Positions 1 to 7,279 of a stretch of DNA of 64,000 nucleotides are shown here, in pieces. Position 1 is the first letter of the stretch, and each line of letters starts with the position of its first letter. Below the pieces are notes generated by a model. The model worked only from the letters and a program-made list of their open reading frames with translations, did not search any database and was not told the DNA's origin. Source of the DNA: JAGHEK01 sp044426235 (GTDB lineage Bacteria; Bacillota; Clostridia; Peptostreptococcales; Peptostreptococcaceae); the NCBI GenBank assembly GCA_044426235.1, contig JAWXUS010000004.1:1-64000 (forward strand), in the 5' to 3' direction. The translations under genes and the position numbers were made by a program.

Positions 1-36
1 ATTGGGTCACAGGTTCGAGTCCTGTTATTCCCGCCA
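1..36 (+). tRNA. tRNA-Asn, 3' end only (cut by window start)
   Basis: The 36 bases are identical to the 3' end of the complete tRNA-Asn at 483-558: part of the anticodon stem, the variable loop, the T arm, the acceptor strand and an encoded CCA. The 5' part lies outside the window, so the identity is inferred from this match. Confidence 0.85.
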
Positions 37-40
37 ATAT

Positions 41-115
41 GCTAGTGTGGCTCAACGGTAGAGCAGCTGACTTGTAATCAGCAGGTTGTAGGTTCGATTC
101 CTATCACTAGCTCCA
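41..115 (+). tRNA. tRNA-Thr (anticodon TGT)
   Basis: A complete cloverleaf with a GCTAGTG acceptor strand pairing with CACTAGC, a TTCGATT T loop and an encoded CCA. The anticodon loop CTTGTAA places anticodon TGT at 73-75. It lies 4 bases after the preceding tRNA. Confidence 0.93.
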
Positions 116-121
116 ATAAAC

Positions 122-206
122 GGAGGATTTCCCGAGCGGCCAAAGGGGGCAGACTGTAAATCTGTTATCGACGATTTCGGTGGTTCGAATCCACCATCCT
201 CCACCA
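122..206 (+). tRNA. tRNA-Tyr (anticodon GTA)
   Basis: An 85-nt class II tRNA with a long variable arm, as expected for bacterial tRNA-Tyr. The acceptor GGAGGAT pairs with ATCCTCC, the anticodon loop is CTGTAAA (GTA) and CCA is encoded. Confidence 0.93.
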
Positions 207-219
207 ATTAAATATTTAT

Positions 220-293
220 GCGGGTGTAGCTCAATGGTAGAGTTCCGGCCTTCCAAGCCGGCTGTGAGGGTTCGATCCCCTTCACCCGCTCCA
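220..293 (+). tRNA. tRNA-Gly (anticodon TCC)
   Basis: A complete 74-nt tRNA. The acceptor GCGGGTG pairs with CACCCGC, the anticodon loop is CTTCCAA (TCC) and CCA is encoded. Confidence 0.93.
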
Positions 294-307
294 GATTAAA
301 CGTATAT

Positions 308-383
308 GGGACTATAGCTCAGCTGGGAGAGCACCTGCCTTACAAGCAGGGGGTCACAGGTTCGAGCCCTGTTAGTCCCACCA
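308..383 (+). tRNA. tRNA-Val (anticodon TAC)
   Basis: A complete 76-nt tRNA. The acceptor GGGACTA pairs with TAGTCCC, the anticodon loop is CTTACAA (TAC) and CCA is encoded. Confidence 0.93.
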
Positions 384-390
384 TTAATAC

Positions 391-467
391 GGCCTGGTAG
401 TTCAGTTGGTTAGAATGCCAGCCTGTCACGCTGGAGGTCGAGGGTTCGAGTCCCTTCCAGGTCGCCA
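391..467 (+). tRNA. tRNA-Asp (anticodon GTC)
   Basis: A complete 77-nt tRNA with anticodon loop CTGTCAC (GTC), T loop TTCGAGT and an encoded CCA. Confidence 0.93.
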
Positions 468-482
468 ATTAAATAAACATGT

Positions 483-558
483 GGGAATATGGCTCAGTTG
501 GTAGAGCAAATGACTGTTAATCATTGGGTCACAGGTTCGAGTCCTGTTATTCCCGCCA
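483..558 (+). tRNA. tRNA-Asn (anticodon GTT)
   Basis: A complete 76-nt tRNA. The acceptor GGGAATA pairs with TATTCCC, the anticodon loop is CTGTTAA (GTT) and CCA is encoded. The partial tRNA at 1-36 is a second copy, so the cluster carries at least two tRNA-Asn genes. Confidence 0.93.
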
Positions 559-581
559 TTTTTTTGTATACAAATATATAT

Positions 582-658
<77 letters not shown>

Positions 659-668
659 ATAAATTAAA

Positions 669-695
669 AAACCTCATTTTATATGAGGTTTTTTT
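669..695 (+). terminator. Terminator of the tRNA cluster
   Basis: An 8-bp stem (AACCTCAT with ATGAGGTT) is followed by a run of seven T, directly after the tRNA-Arg gene. Confidence 0.85.
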
Positions 696-776
696 GTATA
701 AAAAAGTATATTAAATTGGCGAATAATTGTATATAATAATTAATGAATATAAAAATACATATGGGAGGATTAAGTA

Positions 777-1637
777 TTGATAAATAGGAATTCCCTTTTA
801 GGAAATTTTTTTGATACGATATTATCAATAGAAGTAAATGATATTATAGATATTTTAATAGTTGCTTATATTTTTTATAAAATATTTATGTTTATGAAAG
901 ATACTAGAGCAGGTCAAGTTTTAAAAGGAATAGTATTTTTATTAGTTGCAACTCAAATTAGTGAGATTTTTAATTTGCATACTTTGAATTGGATTTTAAT
1001 TAATTCTTTAAATATAGGGGTTATTGCCACTATTATAATATTCCAACCAGAACTTAGAGCAGGGCTTGAACGTATTGGTAGAACGAGATTAAACTTTTTT
1101 TCAAAATATAATTATAGTGAAAAAGAACAAGATATTAACAGAACAGTAGAAGAAATTGTTGAATGTTTATATTCTTTATCAAGGCAAAAAATAGGAGCGC
1201 TTATAATTATTGAGAGAGAAACTAAGATAGGAGATATAATAAATACTGGTACTATACTTGATGCTATTATTTCTAGGCAACTTCTTATTAATATATTTAT
1301 GCCAAATACTCCTCTACACGATGGAGCTGTTGTAATTAGAGGGGACAAGATAAAAGGTGCCGCTTGTTTTCTACCCTTAACTGAAAGTAAAGATCTTAGT
1401 AAAGATCTTGGTACAAGGCATAGAGCTGCGGTTGGGGTTTCAGAAGTTTCTGATTGTTTGGCACTTATAGTTTCAGAGGAAACAGGAGATGTTTCTATTT
1501 CAAAATCTGGAAAATTATATAGGAAAGTAACAAAAGATAGAATGATTAGTATACTTAAGAATAATTTAAAAGTAAATCAGCAAGAGAAGAATTTTCTAAA
1601 AGGAGGTATTTTTAATGAAAGAATCCTTAAGAAATAA
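777..1637 (+). CDS. cdaA: Diadenylate cyclase CdaA
   Basis: Membrane-bound diadenylate cyclase that joins two ATP into c-di-AMP, which controls potassium and osmolyte transport and cell-wall homeostasis. The first ~100 residues hold three hydrophobic segments. The cytoplasmic DAC domain shows both signature motifs: DGA at residues 182-184 and RHR at 214-216. The 286-residue length is usual for CdaA. The start is a TTG at 777, chosen because GGAGG at 764-768 sits 8 bases upstream. The stop overlaps the next gene, cdaR, by 23 bases, so the two are translationally coupled. The cdaA-cdaR-glmM order is the standard Firmicute arrangement. Confidence 0.96.
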   Translation: MINRNSLLGNFFDTILSIEVNDIIDILIVAYIFYKIFMFMKDTRAGQVLKGIVFLLVATQISEIFNLHTLNWILINSLNIGVIATIIIFQPELRAGLERIGRTRLNFFSKYNYSEKEQDINRTVEEIVECLYSLSRQKIGALIIIERETKIGDIINTGTILDAIISRQLLINIFMPNTPLHDGAVVIRGDKIKGAACFLPLTESKDLSKDLGTRHRAAVGVSEVSDCLALIVSEETGDVSISKSGKLYRKVTKDRMISILKNNLKVNQQEKNFLKGGIFNERILKK

Positions 1638-2730
1638 TATTAAAATAAAATTAATTTCTATAATGAGCTCTATCTTTCTTTGGATGTATGTGATGGCTGT
1701 TGTCGATCCAGAAGAAAGTAGAACAATAGAAAATATTTCGGTAAGAATTGAAAATCAAATTGAACTAGAAGAAGCAAATTTAATGATATATCCAAATACG
1801 AATGATTTAACTTCTAATCTAACTATTAATGGTAATTTATCGAATATAAAATCAATAACTAAAAATGATATAGTTATAAGTGGTGAAATAAATAATCCTA
1901 TTGAGGGAGTTAATGAGGTTTATCTTAGTGCATCAACTCCTCAAGGTATAACACATAGATTTAAAGATAGAATTATACTTACTAATTTAGAAAAAGTAAT
2001 TGAAGAAGAAAAAGAAGTTGAAATAATAGCATATGGTAAGTATAAAGATAATGTAGAATCGATTTCTATTGAAAATGAAGTGACATCGATTAAAATTATA
2101 GGTCCTAGAAGTTTAGTTGAACAGGTAGATAAAATTGAAGGATATGTTGATATAAGTAGCACAAATGATACAGATCTTATAAATACTACATTATCTGCAG
2201 TAGATATTGATGGAAATACTATTGATGGAGTTAGCTTAAGCCAAAATACTTTAAATATTAATGTTATAATTTTTGATGAAGTAGAAGTTCCAATAAAACT
2301 TAATGTAAAAAACCAAGAATCATTATATGATGTTTTAAATACAACAGTTACTATTCGTGGTGAATATAATTTAGTACAGAATGTGGAATTTATTGAAACT
2401 CTAGAAGTTGATATTGATGAAATTTTAAGTAAGGATACTATAAATGTTTCTTTACAGTCTTTAGAAAGTATATATTTAAATAATAAGTATGCTGATATTA
2501 ATATTTCAGATATTAATAATCTGGTTAAGTTTGAGTTTGAAGGTAGTGAAATAGATAGAAGAGATAATGATGTAGTAGTTCCTGCTAAAGTTACTTTAGT
2601 TGGTAGATACGACGAAATTAAACCTACTAAATCACAAATAAAACTTTATATAGATAACGATACAACTATAAAATTTGAATCAGATGATTTATTATCAAAT
2701 GTATCAATAAATCCAAAGAAAGCCGAATAA
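1615..2730 (+). CDS. cdaR: YbbR-domain c-di-AMP cyclase regulator CdaR
   Basis: Membrane-anchored regulatory partner of CdaA. Residues ~10-28 form a single hydrophobic segment (LISIMSSIFLWMYVMAVV); the rest is extracellular and beta-rich, consistent with several YbbR repeats. In other Firmicutes this family binds CdaA and tunes its activity, and I infer the same role here. The ATG at 1615 has AAAGGAGGT at 1600-1608, inside the end of cdaA. A hairpin terminator follows the stop, so glmM is probably transcribed separately or by readthrough. At 371 residues it is within the usual size range. Confidence 0.92.
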   Translation: MKESLRNNIKIKLISIMSSIFLWMYVMAVVDPEESRTIENISVRIENQIELEEANLMIYPNTNDLTSNLTINGNLSNIKSITKNDIVISGEINNPIEGVNEVYLSASTPQGITHRFKDRIILTNLEKVIEEEKEVEIIAYGKYKDNVESISIENEVTSIKIIGPRSLVEQVDKIEGYVDISSTNDTDLINTTLSAVDIDGNTIDGVSLSQNTLNINVIIFDEVEVPIKLNVKNQESLYDVLNTTVTIRGEYNLVQNVEFIETLEVDIDEILSKDTINVSLQSLESIYLNNKYADINISDINNLVKFEFEGSEIDRRDNDVVVPAKVTLVGRYDEIKPTKSQIKLYIDNDTTIKFESDDLLSNVSINPKKAE

Positions 2731-2744
2731 ATAATATTATATGG

Positions 2745-2778
2745 AGAATAATAGTAAAAACTATTGTTCTTTTTTTTA
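2745..2778 (+). terminator. Terminator after cdaR
   Basis: A 10-bp stem (AGAATAATAG with CTATTGTTCT, one G-T pair) is followed by eight T. It separates the c-di-AMP genes from glmM. A TATAAT at 2832-2837 could serve a glmM promoter, but no convincing -35 box was found. Confidence 0.75.
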
Positions 2779-2871
2779 TTTTATATTAAAATGTTTTTAT
2801 AAAGTTTAAGAACTTTATTAATAAATAGTAATATAATAGACGTATAACTTTCTTTTTTTAAGGAGAAAAGC

Positions 2872-4218
2872 ATGAGAAAATACTTTGGAACAGATGGAGT
2901 AAGAGGAATCGCAAATACAGAACTTACTTGTGATCTAGTTTATAAATTAGGTAGAGCAGGTGGATTTGTATTAGGTGAAGGAAAAGAAAAATTAAAAGTT
3001 GTTGTTGGAAAAGATACTAGAGTTTCTGGAGATATGCTAGAATCTGCTTTAATATCAGGTCTTATGTCTGTAGGATGTGATGTTATTTGTATAGGAGTTG
3101 TTCCAACACCTGCTGTGGCTTATTTAACTAAAAAATATAAGGCTGATTGTGGAGTTGTTATTTCTGCATCACATAATCCAGTTGAATATAATGGAATAAA
3201 GTTCTTTAATAGTGAAGGATTTAAGTTAGATGATGAAATAGAACTTAAAATAGAGAACTATATTGAAGATATAAGCCAAATAGAATATACTCCAACAGGA
3301 AGTAAGGTTGGGAAAAAAGTTTATTATGATAATTCTAAAAGAGAGTATATTGATTATTTAAAATCAATAATAGATACTGATTTTAGTAGCATGAAAGTTG
3401 TTCTTGATTGTGCAAATGGTGCAGCTTATGATGTAGCTCCAATTGTTTTTGAAGAACTTGGTGCAAATATTATTATAATTAACAATACTCCAGATGGAAA
3501 CAACATAAATGATAATTGTGGATCAACTCACCCGCAAAAATTACAAGAAGTTGTTAAATCAGAAAATGCAGATTTAGGTCTTGCATACGATGGAGATGCT
3601 GATAGACTTATTGCAGTTAATGAAAAAGGTGAAATAGTTGATGGCGATTATATAATGATCCTATCTGCAATATATTTAAAAAAACATAACAAGTTAAAAG
3701 ATGATACTCTAGTAATAACTGTTATGAGTAATTTAGGTCTTACTATAGCTGCAAAAGAGAATGGAATAAATCTTGAAACTACTTCAGTTGGAGATAGATA
3801 TGTTTTAGAAAAAATGGTTGAGAAAAACTATAACCTTGGTGGAGAACAATCGGGACATATGATATTCCTTGATTATAATACTACTGGAGATGGAGTTTTA
3901 AGTTCATTAGTTTTATCTAAAATAATAAAAGAAGAAAAGAAACCATTATCAGAATTAACTTCTGTAATGAATAGTTATCCTCAAGTTTTAGTTAATGCAA
4001 CTATTAAAAATGAGAATAAAAATAGATATATGGAATATCCAGAGATTGCATCTCAGATAGAAAATATAGAAAAAACTCTTGATGGATATGGAAGGGTATT
4101 AATTAGACCATCTGGTACAGAGCCATTAGTAAGAGTAATGTTAGAAGGTAAATATGAAAGTCAAATAAAAGAATTAGCAACTAATTTAGCTAATCTAATA
4201 CAACAAAAACTATCGTAG
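2872..4218 (+). CDS. glmM: Phosphoglucosamine mutase GlmM
   Basis: Converts glucosamine-6-phosphate to glucosamine-1-phosphate, the second step of UDP-GlcNAc synthesis. The 448 residues show the whole phosphohexomutase plan: phosphoserine loop ISASHNP with catalytic Ser100, metal-binding DGDADR at 240-245, the sugar-binding GEQSGH loop near 323 and the phosphate-binding RPSGTEP near 411. AAGGAG precedes the ATG. It sits between cdaR and glmS. GlmM is a known direct partner of CdaA in Bacillus and Listeria; that link here is inference from family knowledge. Confidence 0.97.
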   Translation: MRKYFGTDGVRGIANTELTCDLVYKLGRAGGFVLGEGKEKLKVVVGKDTRVSGDMLESALISGLMSVGCDVICIGVVPTPAVAYLTKKYKADCGVVISASHNPVEYNGIKFFNSEGFKLDDEIELKIENYIEDISQIEYTPTGSKVGKKVYYDNSKREYIDYLKSIIDTDFSSMKVVLDCANGAAYDVAPIVFEELGANIIIINNTPDGNNINDNCGSTHPQKLQEVVKSENADLGLAYDGDADRLIAVNEKGEIVDGDYIMILSAIYLKKHNKLKDDTLVITVMSNLGLTIAAKENGINLETTSVGDRYVLEKMVEKNYNLGGEQSGHMIFLDYNTTGDGVLSSLVLSKIIKEEKKPLSELTSVMNSYPQVLVNATIKNENKNRYMEYPEIASQIENIEKTLDGYGRVLIRPSGTEPLVRVMLEGKYESQIKELATNLANLIQQKLS

Positions 4219-4224
4219 TAAAAT

Positions 4225-4253
4225 AAAAGAATGCTACGATAGCATTCTTTTCA
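4225..4253 (+). terminator. Possible weak terminator after glmM
   Basis: The stem AAAAGAATGCT with AGCATTCTTTT has a short interrupted T tail (TTTTCATTTT). Its loop ACGAT also matches the glmM stop region (CTATCGTAG), so an alternative pairing exists. It probably allows some readthrough into the glmS ribozyme. Confidence 0.5.
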
Positions 4254-4259
4254 TTTTAA

Positions 4260-4405
4260 GCGCCAGAACTTATTTATAAGTTGACGAGGTTAGGGTTTAT
4301 CGAAAATTCGGCGGATGACTCTACGGCTATCACAGTCGTTAGAAATTTTTTAAATCATAAGAGCAATCTTTTGGACAAAGAAAATTTTAAGTGAATTTGA
4401 CTTTC
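4260..4405 (+). ncRNA. glmS ribozyme (GlcN6P-activated self-cleaving riboswitch)
   Basis: The leader carries the conserved glmS ribozyme core: AGCGCC at the cleavage site (cut expected between A4259 and G4260), a short P1-type hairpin (AACTT with AAGTT), then GACGAGGTTAGGGTTTATCGA, ATTCGGCGGATGACTC and TGGACAAAG. It lies directly upstream of glmS. The family cleaves the mRNA when glucosamine-6-phosphate is bound, lowering glmS expression. The 3' boundary is approximate. Confidence 0.95.
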
Positions 4406-4444
4406 TCTAAAAATTAAATTTATTAAATTTTAGGGGGAAAAGAT

Positions 4445-6271
4445 ATGTGTGGTATAGTTGGATATTTAGGAAATAAAACTGCAACAGAAGTTCTAATTGA
4501 TGGACTTTCAAAGTTAGAATACAGAGGTTATGATTCTGCTGGTGTTGCTGTAATAAATGATGGAAATTTAGAAATTAGAAAGTTCAAAGGTAGACTTTCT
4601 GTACTAAGTGATGATGTAGATGTTAATCCTATAAAAGGAAGTCTTGGAATTGGACATACTAGATGGGCAACTCACGGAGAACCTTCTGATGTTAATTCTC
4701 ACCCGCACTTTAACAAACAAAAATCAATAGCTGTAGTTCATAATGGAATTATAGAGAACTACTTAGAAATAAAAGATGAACTTCAAAAAGAAGGATATGA
4801 ATTCTTATCTCAAACTGATACTGAAGTTGTTGCACACTTAGTTGATAAGTACTATGAAGGAAATTTACTTGATGCAGTTTATAAGGCTACTGAAAAGTTA
4901 AGAGGAGCATATGCACTTGGTGTTGTTTGTGAAGATGATAGCAAAGAATTAGTGGCTGTTAGAAAAGATAGTCCATTAATAGTTGGACTTGGTGAAGGTG
5001 AAAACTTTATAGCATCAGATATTCCTGCTATATTAAAATATACTAAAAATGTTTATTTCTTAGAAAATAATGAGTACATTCATATGAAAGATGATGGACT
5101 TAAAGTACTTGATATAGATAAAAAAGAAGTTGAAAAAGAAGTTTCTGAAATAACTTGGGACATTGAATCTGCATCTAAAGGTGGATATGATTACTTTATG
5201 TTAAAAGAGATTCACGAACAACCAAGTGGAATAAAAGAAACTCTACAAAGAAGACTTGATGAAAATAACAATATAAAACTTGATGATATAGTTATGACTA
5301 AAGAAGATTTAGAAAAAATTAATAGAGTTTATATAGTTGCTTGTGGAACTGCTTATAATGCTGGATTAGTTGGAAAATATGCAATAGAAAAGTTTGCAAA
5401 AATTCCAGTGATATGTGATATTGCATCTGAATTTAGATATAATGATCCATTTGTTGATGAGAATACTTTAATAATTCTTGCAAGTCAATCTGGTGAAACT
5501 GCTGATACTTTAGCATCTTTAAGATATGCAAAAGAAAAGGGAGCAAGAGTTTTAAGTGTTACTAATGTTGTTGGGTCATCAATAGCAAGAGAATCTCACG
5601 ATGTATTCTATACTTGGGCAGGTCATGAGGTGGCAGTTGCATCAACTAAAGCATATACTACTCAATTAGTTGCATTTTATATGATAGCATTAGATTTTGG
5701 GATTAAAAAGCATGTTATTAGTGAAGAATTATACTACGATATAATAAATAAATTAGGAACTTTACCGGAAAAAGTTTCTGAGATATTTGAAAAAGAAGAT
5801 GATATAAAAGAAATAGCAAAAAGACTTAAAAATCATAATGATACTTTCTATTTAGGAAGAGGGCTAGATTATTCAATAGCTGTTGAAGGTTCACTAAAAA
5901 TAAAAGAAGTTTCATATGTTCATGCAGAGGCATTTGCTGCAGGAGAATTAAAGCATGGAACTATAGCACTTATTGAACAAGATACTCCAGTTATTGCTAT
6001 TGTAACTCAAGAAGATTTATTTGAAAAAATGGTTTCAAATATGCAGGAAGTAAGAGCAAGAGGTGGATATGTTATAGCTATTGCAAATGAAAAAAATACA
6101 GAAGTTGAAAAGTCTGCTGATGAAGTTATTTATATACCAAATATAGACGATAGATTATCAGGTATATTAAGTGTAATACCAACTCAATTATTAGCTTATT
6201 ATACAGCAGTTGAAAGAGAATGTGATGTTGATAAGCCAAGAAACCTAGCAAAATCAGTTACAGTAGAATAG
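4445..6271 (+). CDS. glmS: Glutamine-fructose-6-phosphate aminotransferase GlmS
   Basis: Makes glucosamine-6-phosphate from fructose-6-phosphate and glutamine, the entry step to amino sugars and peptidoglycan. The 608-residue protein starts MCGIVGYLG, so the glutaminase nucleophile is Cys2 (exposed after Met removal). The N-terminal glutamine amidotransferase domain spans about 1-220, followed by two SIS sugar-isomerase domains (about 290-420 and 460-600). The C-terminal DKPRNLAKSVTVE is the family signature. The start has AGGGGG upstream. Expression is controlled by the ribozyme in its leader. Confidence 0.98.
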   Translation: MCGIVGYLGNKTATEVLIDGLSKLEYRGYDSAGVAVINDGNLEIRKFKGRLSVLSDDVDVNPIKGSLGIGHTRWATHGEPSDVNSHPHFNKQKSIAVVHNGIIENYLEIKDELQKEGYEFLSQTDTEVVAHLVDKYYEGNLLDAVYKATEKLRGAYALGVVCEDDSKELVAVRKDSPLIVGLGEGENFIASDIPAILKYTKNVYFLENNEYIHMKDDGLKVLDIDKKEVEKEVSEITWDIESASKGGYDYFMLKEIHEQPSGIKETLQRRLDENNNIKLDDIVMTKEDLEKINRVYIVACGTAYNAGLVGKYAIEKFAKIPVICDIASEFRYNDPFVDENTLIILASQSGETADTLASLRYAKEKGARVLSVTNVVGSSIARESHDVFYTWAGHEVAVASTKAYTTQLVAFYMIALDFGIKKHVISEELYYDIINKLGTLPEKVSEIFEKEDDIKEIAKRLKNHNDTFYLGRGLDYSIAVEGSLKIKEVSYVHAEAFAAGELKHGTIALIEQDTPVIAIVTQEDLFEKMVSNMQEVRARGGYVIAIANEKNTEVEKSADEVIYIPNIDDRLSGILSVIPTQLLAYYTAVERECDVDKPRNLAKSVTVE

Positions 6272-6277
6272 ATTAAA

Positions 6278-6308
6278 AAAGTATCCTTATTTTAAGGATA
6301 CTTTTTTT
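6278..6308 (+). terminator. Terminator after glmS
   Basis: AGTATCCTT and AAGGATACT form a perfect stem around a 5-base loop, followed by seven T. Confidence 0.88.
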
Positions 6309-6329
6309 GTGAAAACATTTTTTTAATCA

Positions 6330-6376
6330 TTGACAAACATAATACAATAGTATAATATATTGGTATATACCAATAT
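6330..6376 (+). promoter_or_regulatory. nagB promoter with NagR/GntR-like operator
   Basis: TTGACA at 6330-6335 is followed after 17 bases by TAATAT at 6353-6358. Overlapping the -10 box and the expected start site is a perfect 20-bp palindrome at 6357-6376 with core TTGGTATATACCAA. This resembles the TGGTNTANACCA sites bound by NagR-type GntR/HutC repressors, which are released by phosphorylated amino sugars. The placement fits repression. No nagR gene lies in the window, so the regulator is inferred. Confidence 0.65.
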
Positions 6377-6399
6377 TAAAGGGAAGGGACTAATCAAAA

Positions 6400-7128
6400 A
6401 TGAGAATAATAATATGTGAAAATTATGATGAAATGAGCAAAAAAGCTGCAGCTGTACTATCAAGCCAAATAATATTAAACCCAGAGTCTAATTTAGGACT
6501 TGCAACAGGAAGTACTCCAGAAGGAATGTACAAAAATATAATAGATATGTACAACAATGACACAATAGATTTCTCATCTATAAAAACGTTTAACCTAGAT
6601 GAATACTTTGGTTTAGAAAAGCAAAATGATCAAAGTTATGATTATTTTATGAAGAAACATTTATTTAATCACGTTAATATTAAAGAAGAAAATATAAATA
6701 TACCAAATGGTATAGCATCTAATCCAGAAGAAGAATGTGCAAGATATGAAAAAGTTTTAGCAGAAAATAATGTTGACTTACAAATACTTGGAATAGGTTC
6801 TAATGCACATATTGGATTTAATGAGCCATCAGATCATTTTAATAAGCAAACATCTCTTGTTGATTTAAATGAAAGTACTATTGAAGCTAATGCAAGATTT
6901 TTTGAAAATAAAGAAGATGTACCTAAAAAAGCATTCTCAATGGGAATTGGAACAATAATGAAGAGTAAGAAGATAGTACTTCTTGCATCAGGAGAAAATA
7001 AAGCACAAGCAATATATGATACATTAAACTCAGAAATAACTCCACAAATACCAAGTTCAATACTTCAATTACATAAAGATGTTACAATAATAGTTGATAA
7101 AGATGCAGCAAAACTGCTTAATAAATAA
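6400..7128 (+). CDS. nagB: Glucosamine-6-phosphate deaminase NagB
   Basis: Converts glucosamine-6-phosphate to fructose-6-phosphate and ammonia, the reverse direction to GlmS, so that amino sugars can feed glycolysis. The 242 residues show the sugar-phosphate isomerase fold with LATGSTPEGMY near residue 35, FNLDEY with the catalytic-base Asp67, and GIGSNAHIGFNEP at 131-143 with His137 and Glu142. The Asn at 135 replaces the Asp of the E. coli enzyme, as in other Firmicute NagB proteins. It is a single-gene unit between terminators, downstream of a NagR-like operator. Confidence 0.95.
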   Translation: MRIIICENYDEMSKKAAAVLSSQIILNPESNLGLATGSTPEGMYKNIIDMYNNDTIDFSSIKTFNLDEYFGLEKQNDQSYDYFMKKHLFNHVNIKEENINIPNGIASNPEEECARYEKVLAENNVDLQILGIGSNAHIGFNEPSDHFNKQTSLVDLNESTIEANARFFENKEDVPKKAFSMGIGTIMKSKKIVLLASGENKAQAIYDTLNSEITPQIPSSILQLHKDVTIIVDKDAAKLLNK

Positions 7129-7136
7129 TATTTAAG

Positions 7137-7165
7137 AAGACTTTCATTATGAAGGTCTTTTTTTT
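7137..7165 (+). terminator. Terminator after nagB
   Basis: The stem AAGACTT with AAGGTCTT is followed by a long T run, immediately after the nagB stop. Confidence 0.82.
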
Positions 7166-7170
7166 ATTTT

Positions 7171-7242
7171 AAAATGTCATTATTGAATATGACATTTTTA
7201 TAGTTTCTTGAAGTTGAAAGGAAAACGTATTACTTGTATAAT
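7171..7242 (+). promoter_or_regulatory. mtlA promoter with upstream inverted repeat (candidate MtlR site)
   Basis: TTGAAA at 7214-7219 and TATAAT at 7237-7242 are exactly 17 bases apart. Upstream is a perfect inverted repeat, AAAATGTCAT-N8-ATGACATTTT (7171-7198), centred 29.5 bases before the -35 box. That is a typical activator position, about -64 relative to the expected start. The mtlR promoter has the same repeat at the same distance. MtlR as the binder is inference from the neighbouring gene. Confidence 0.65.
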
Positions 7243-7279
7243 TTACCTATAAAAGATTAAGTTGATAAGGGGGATTATT

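Noticed and set aside
7171..7200. Inverted repeat before mtlA read as a second nagB terminator
   Set aside because: It does end in a T run, but the same repeat before mtlR has none and both lie at the same distance from a promoter, so a regulatory site explains both better.
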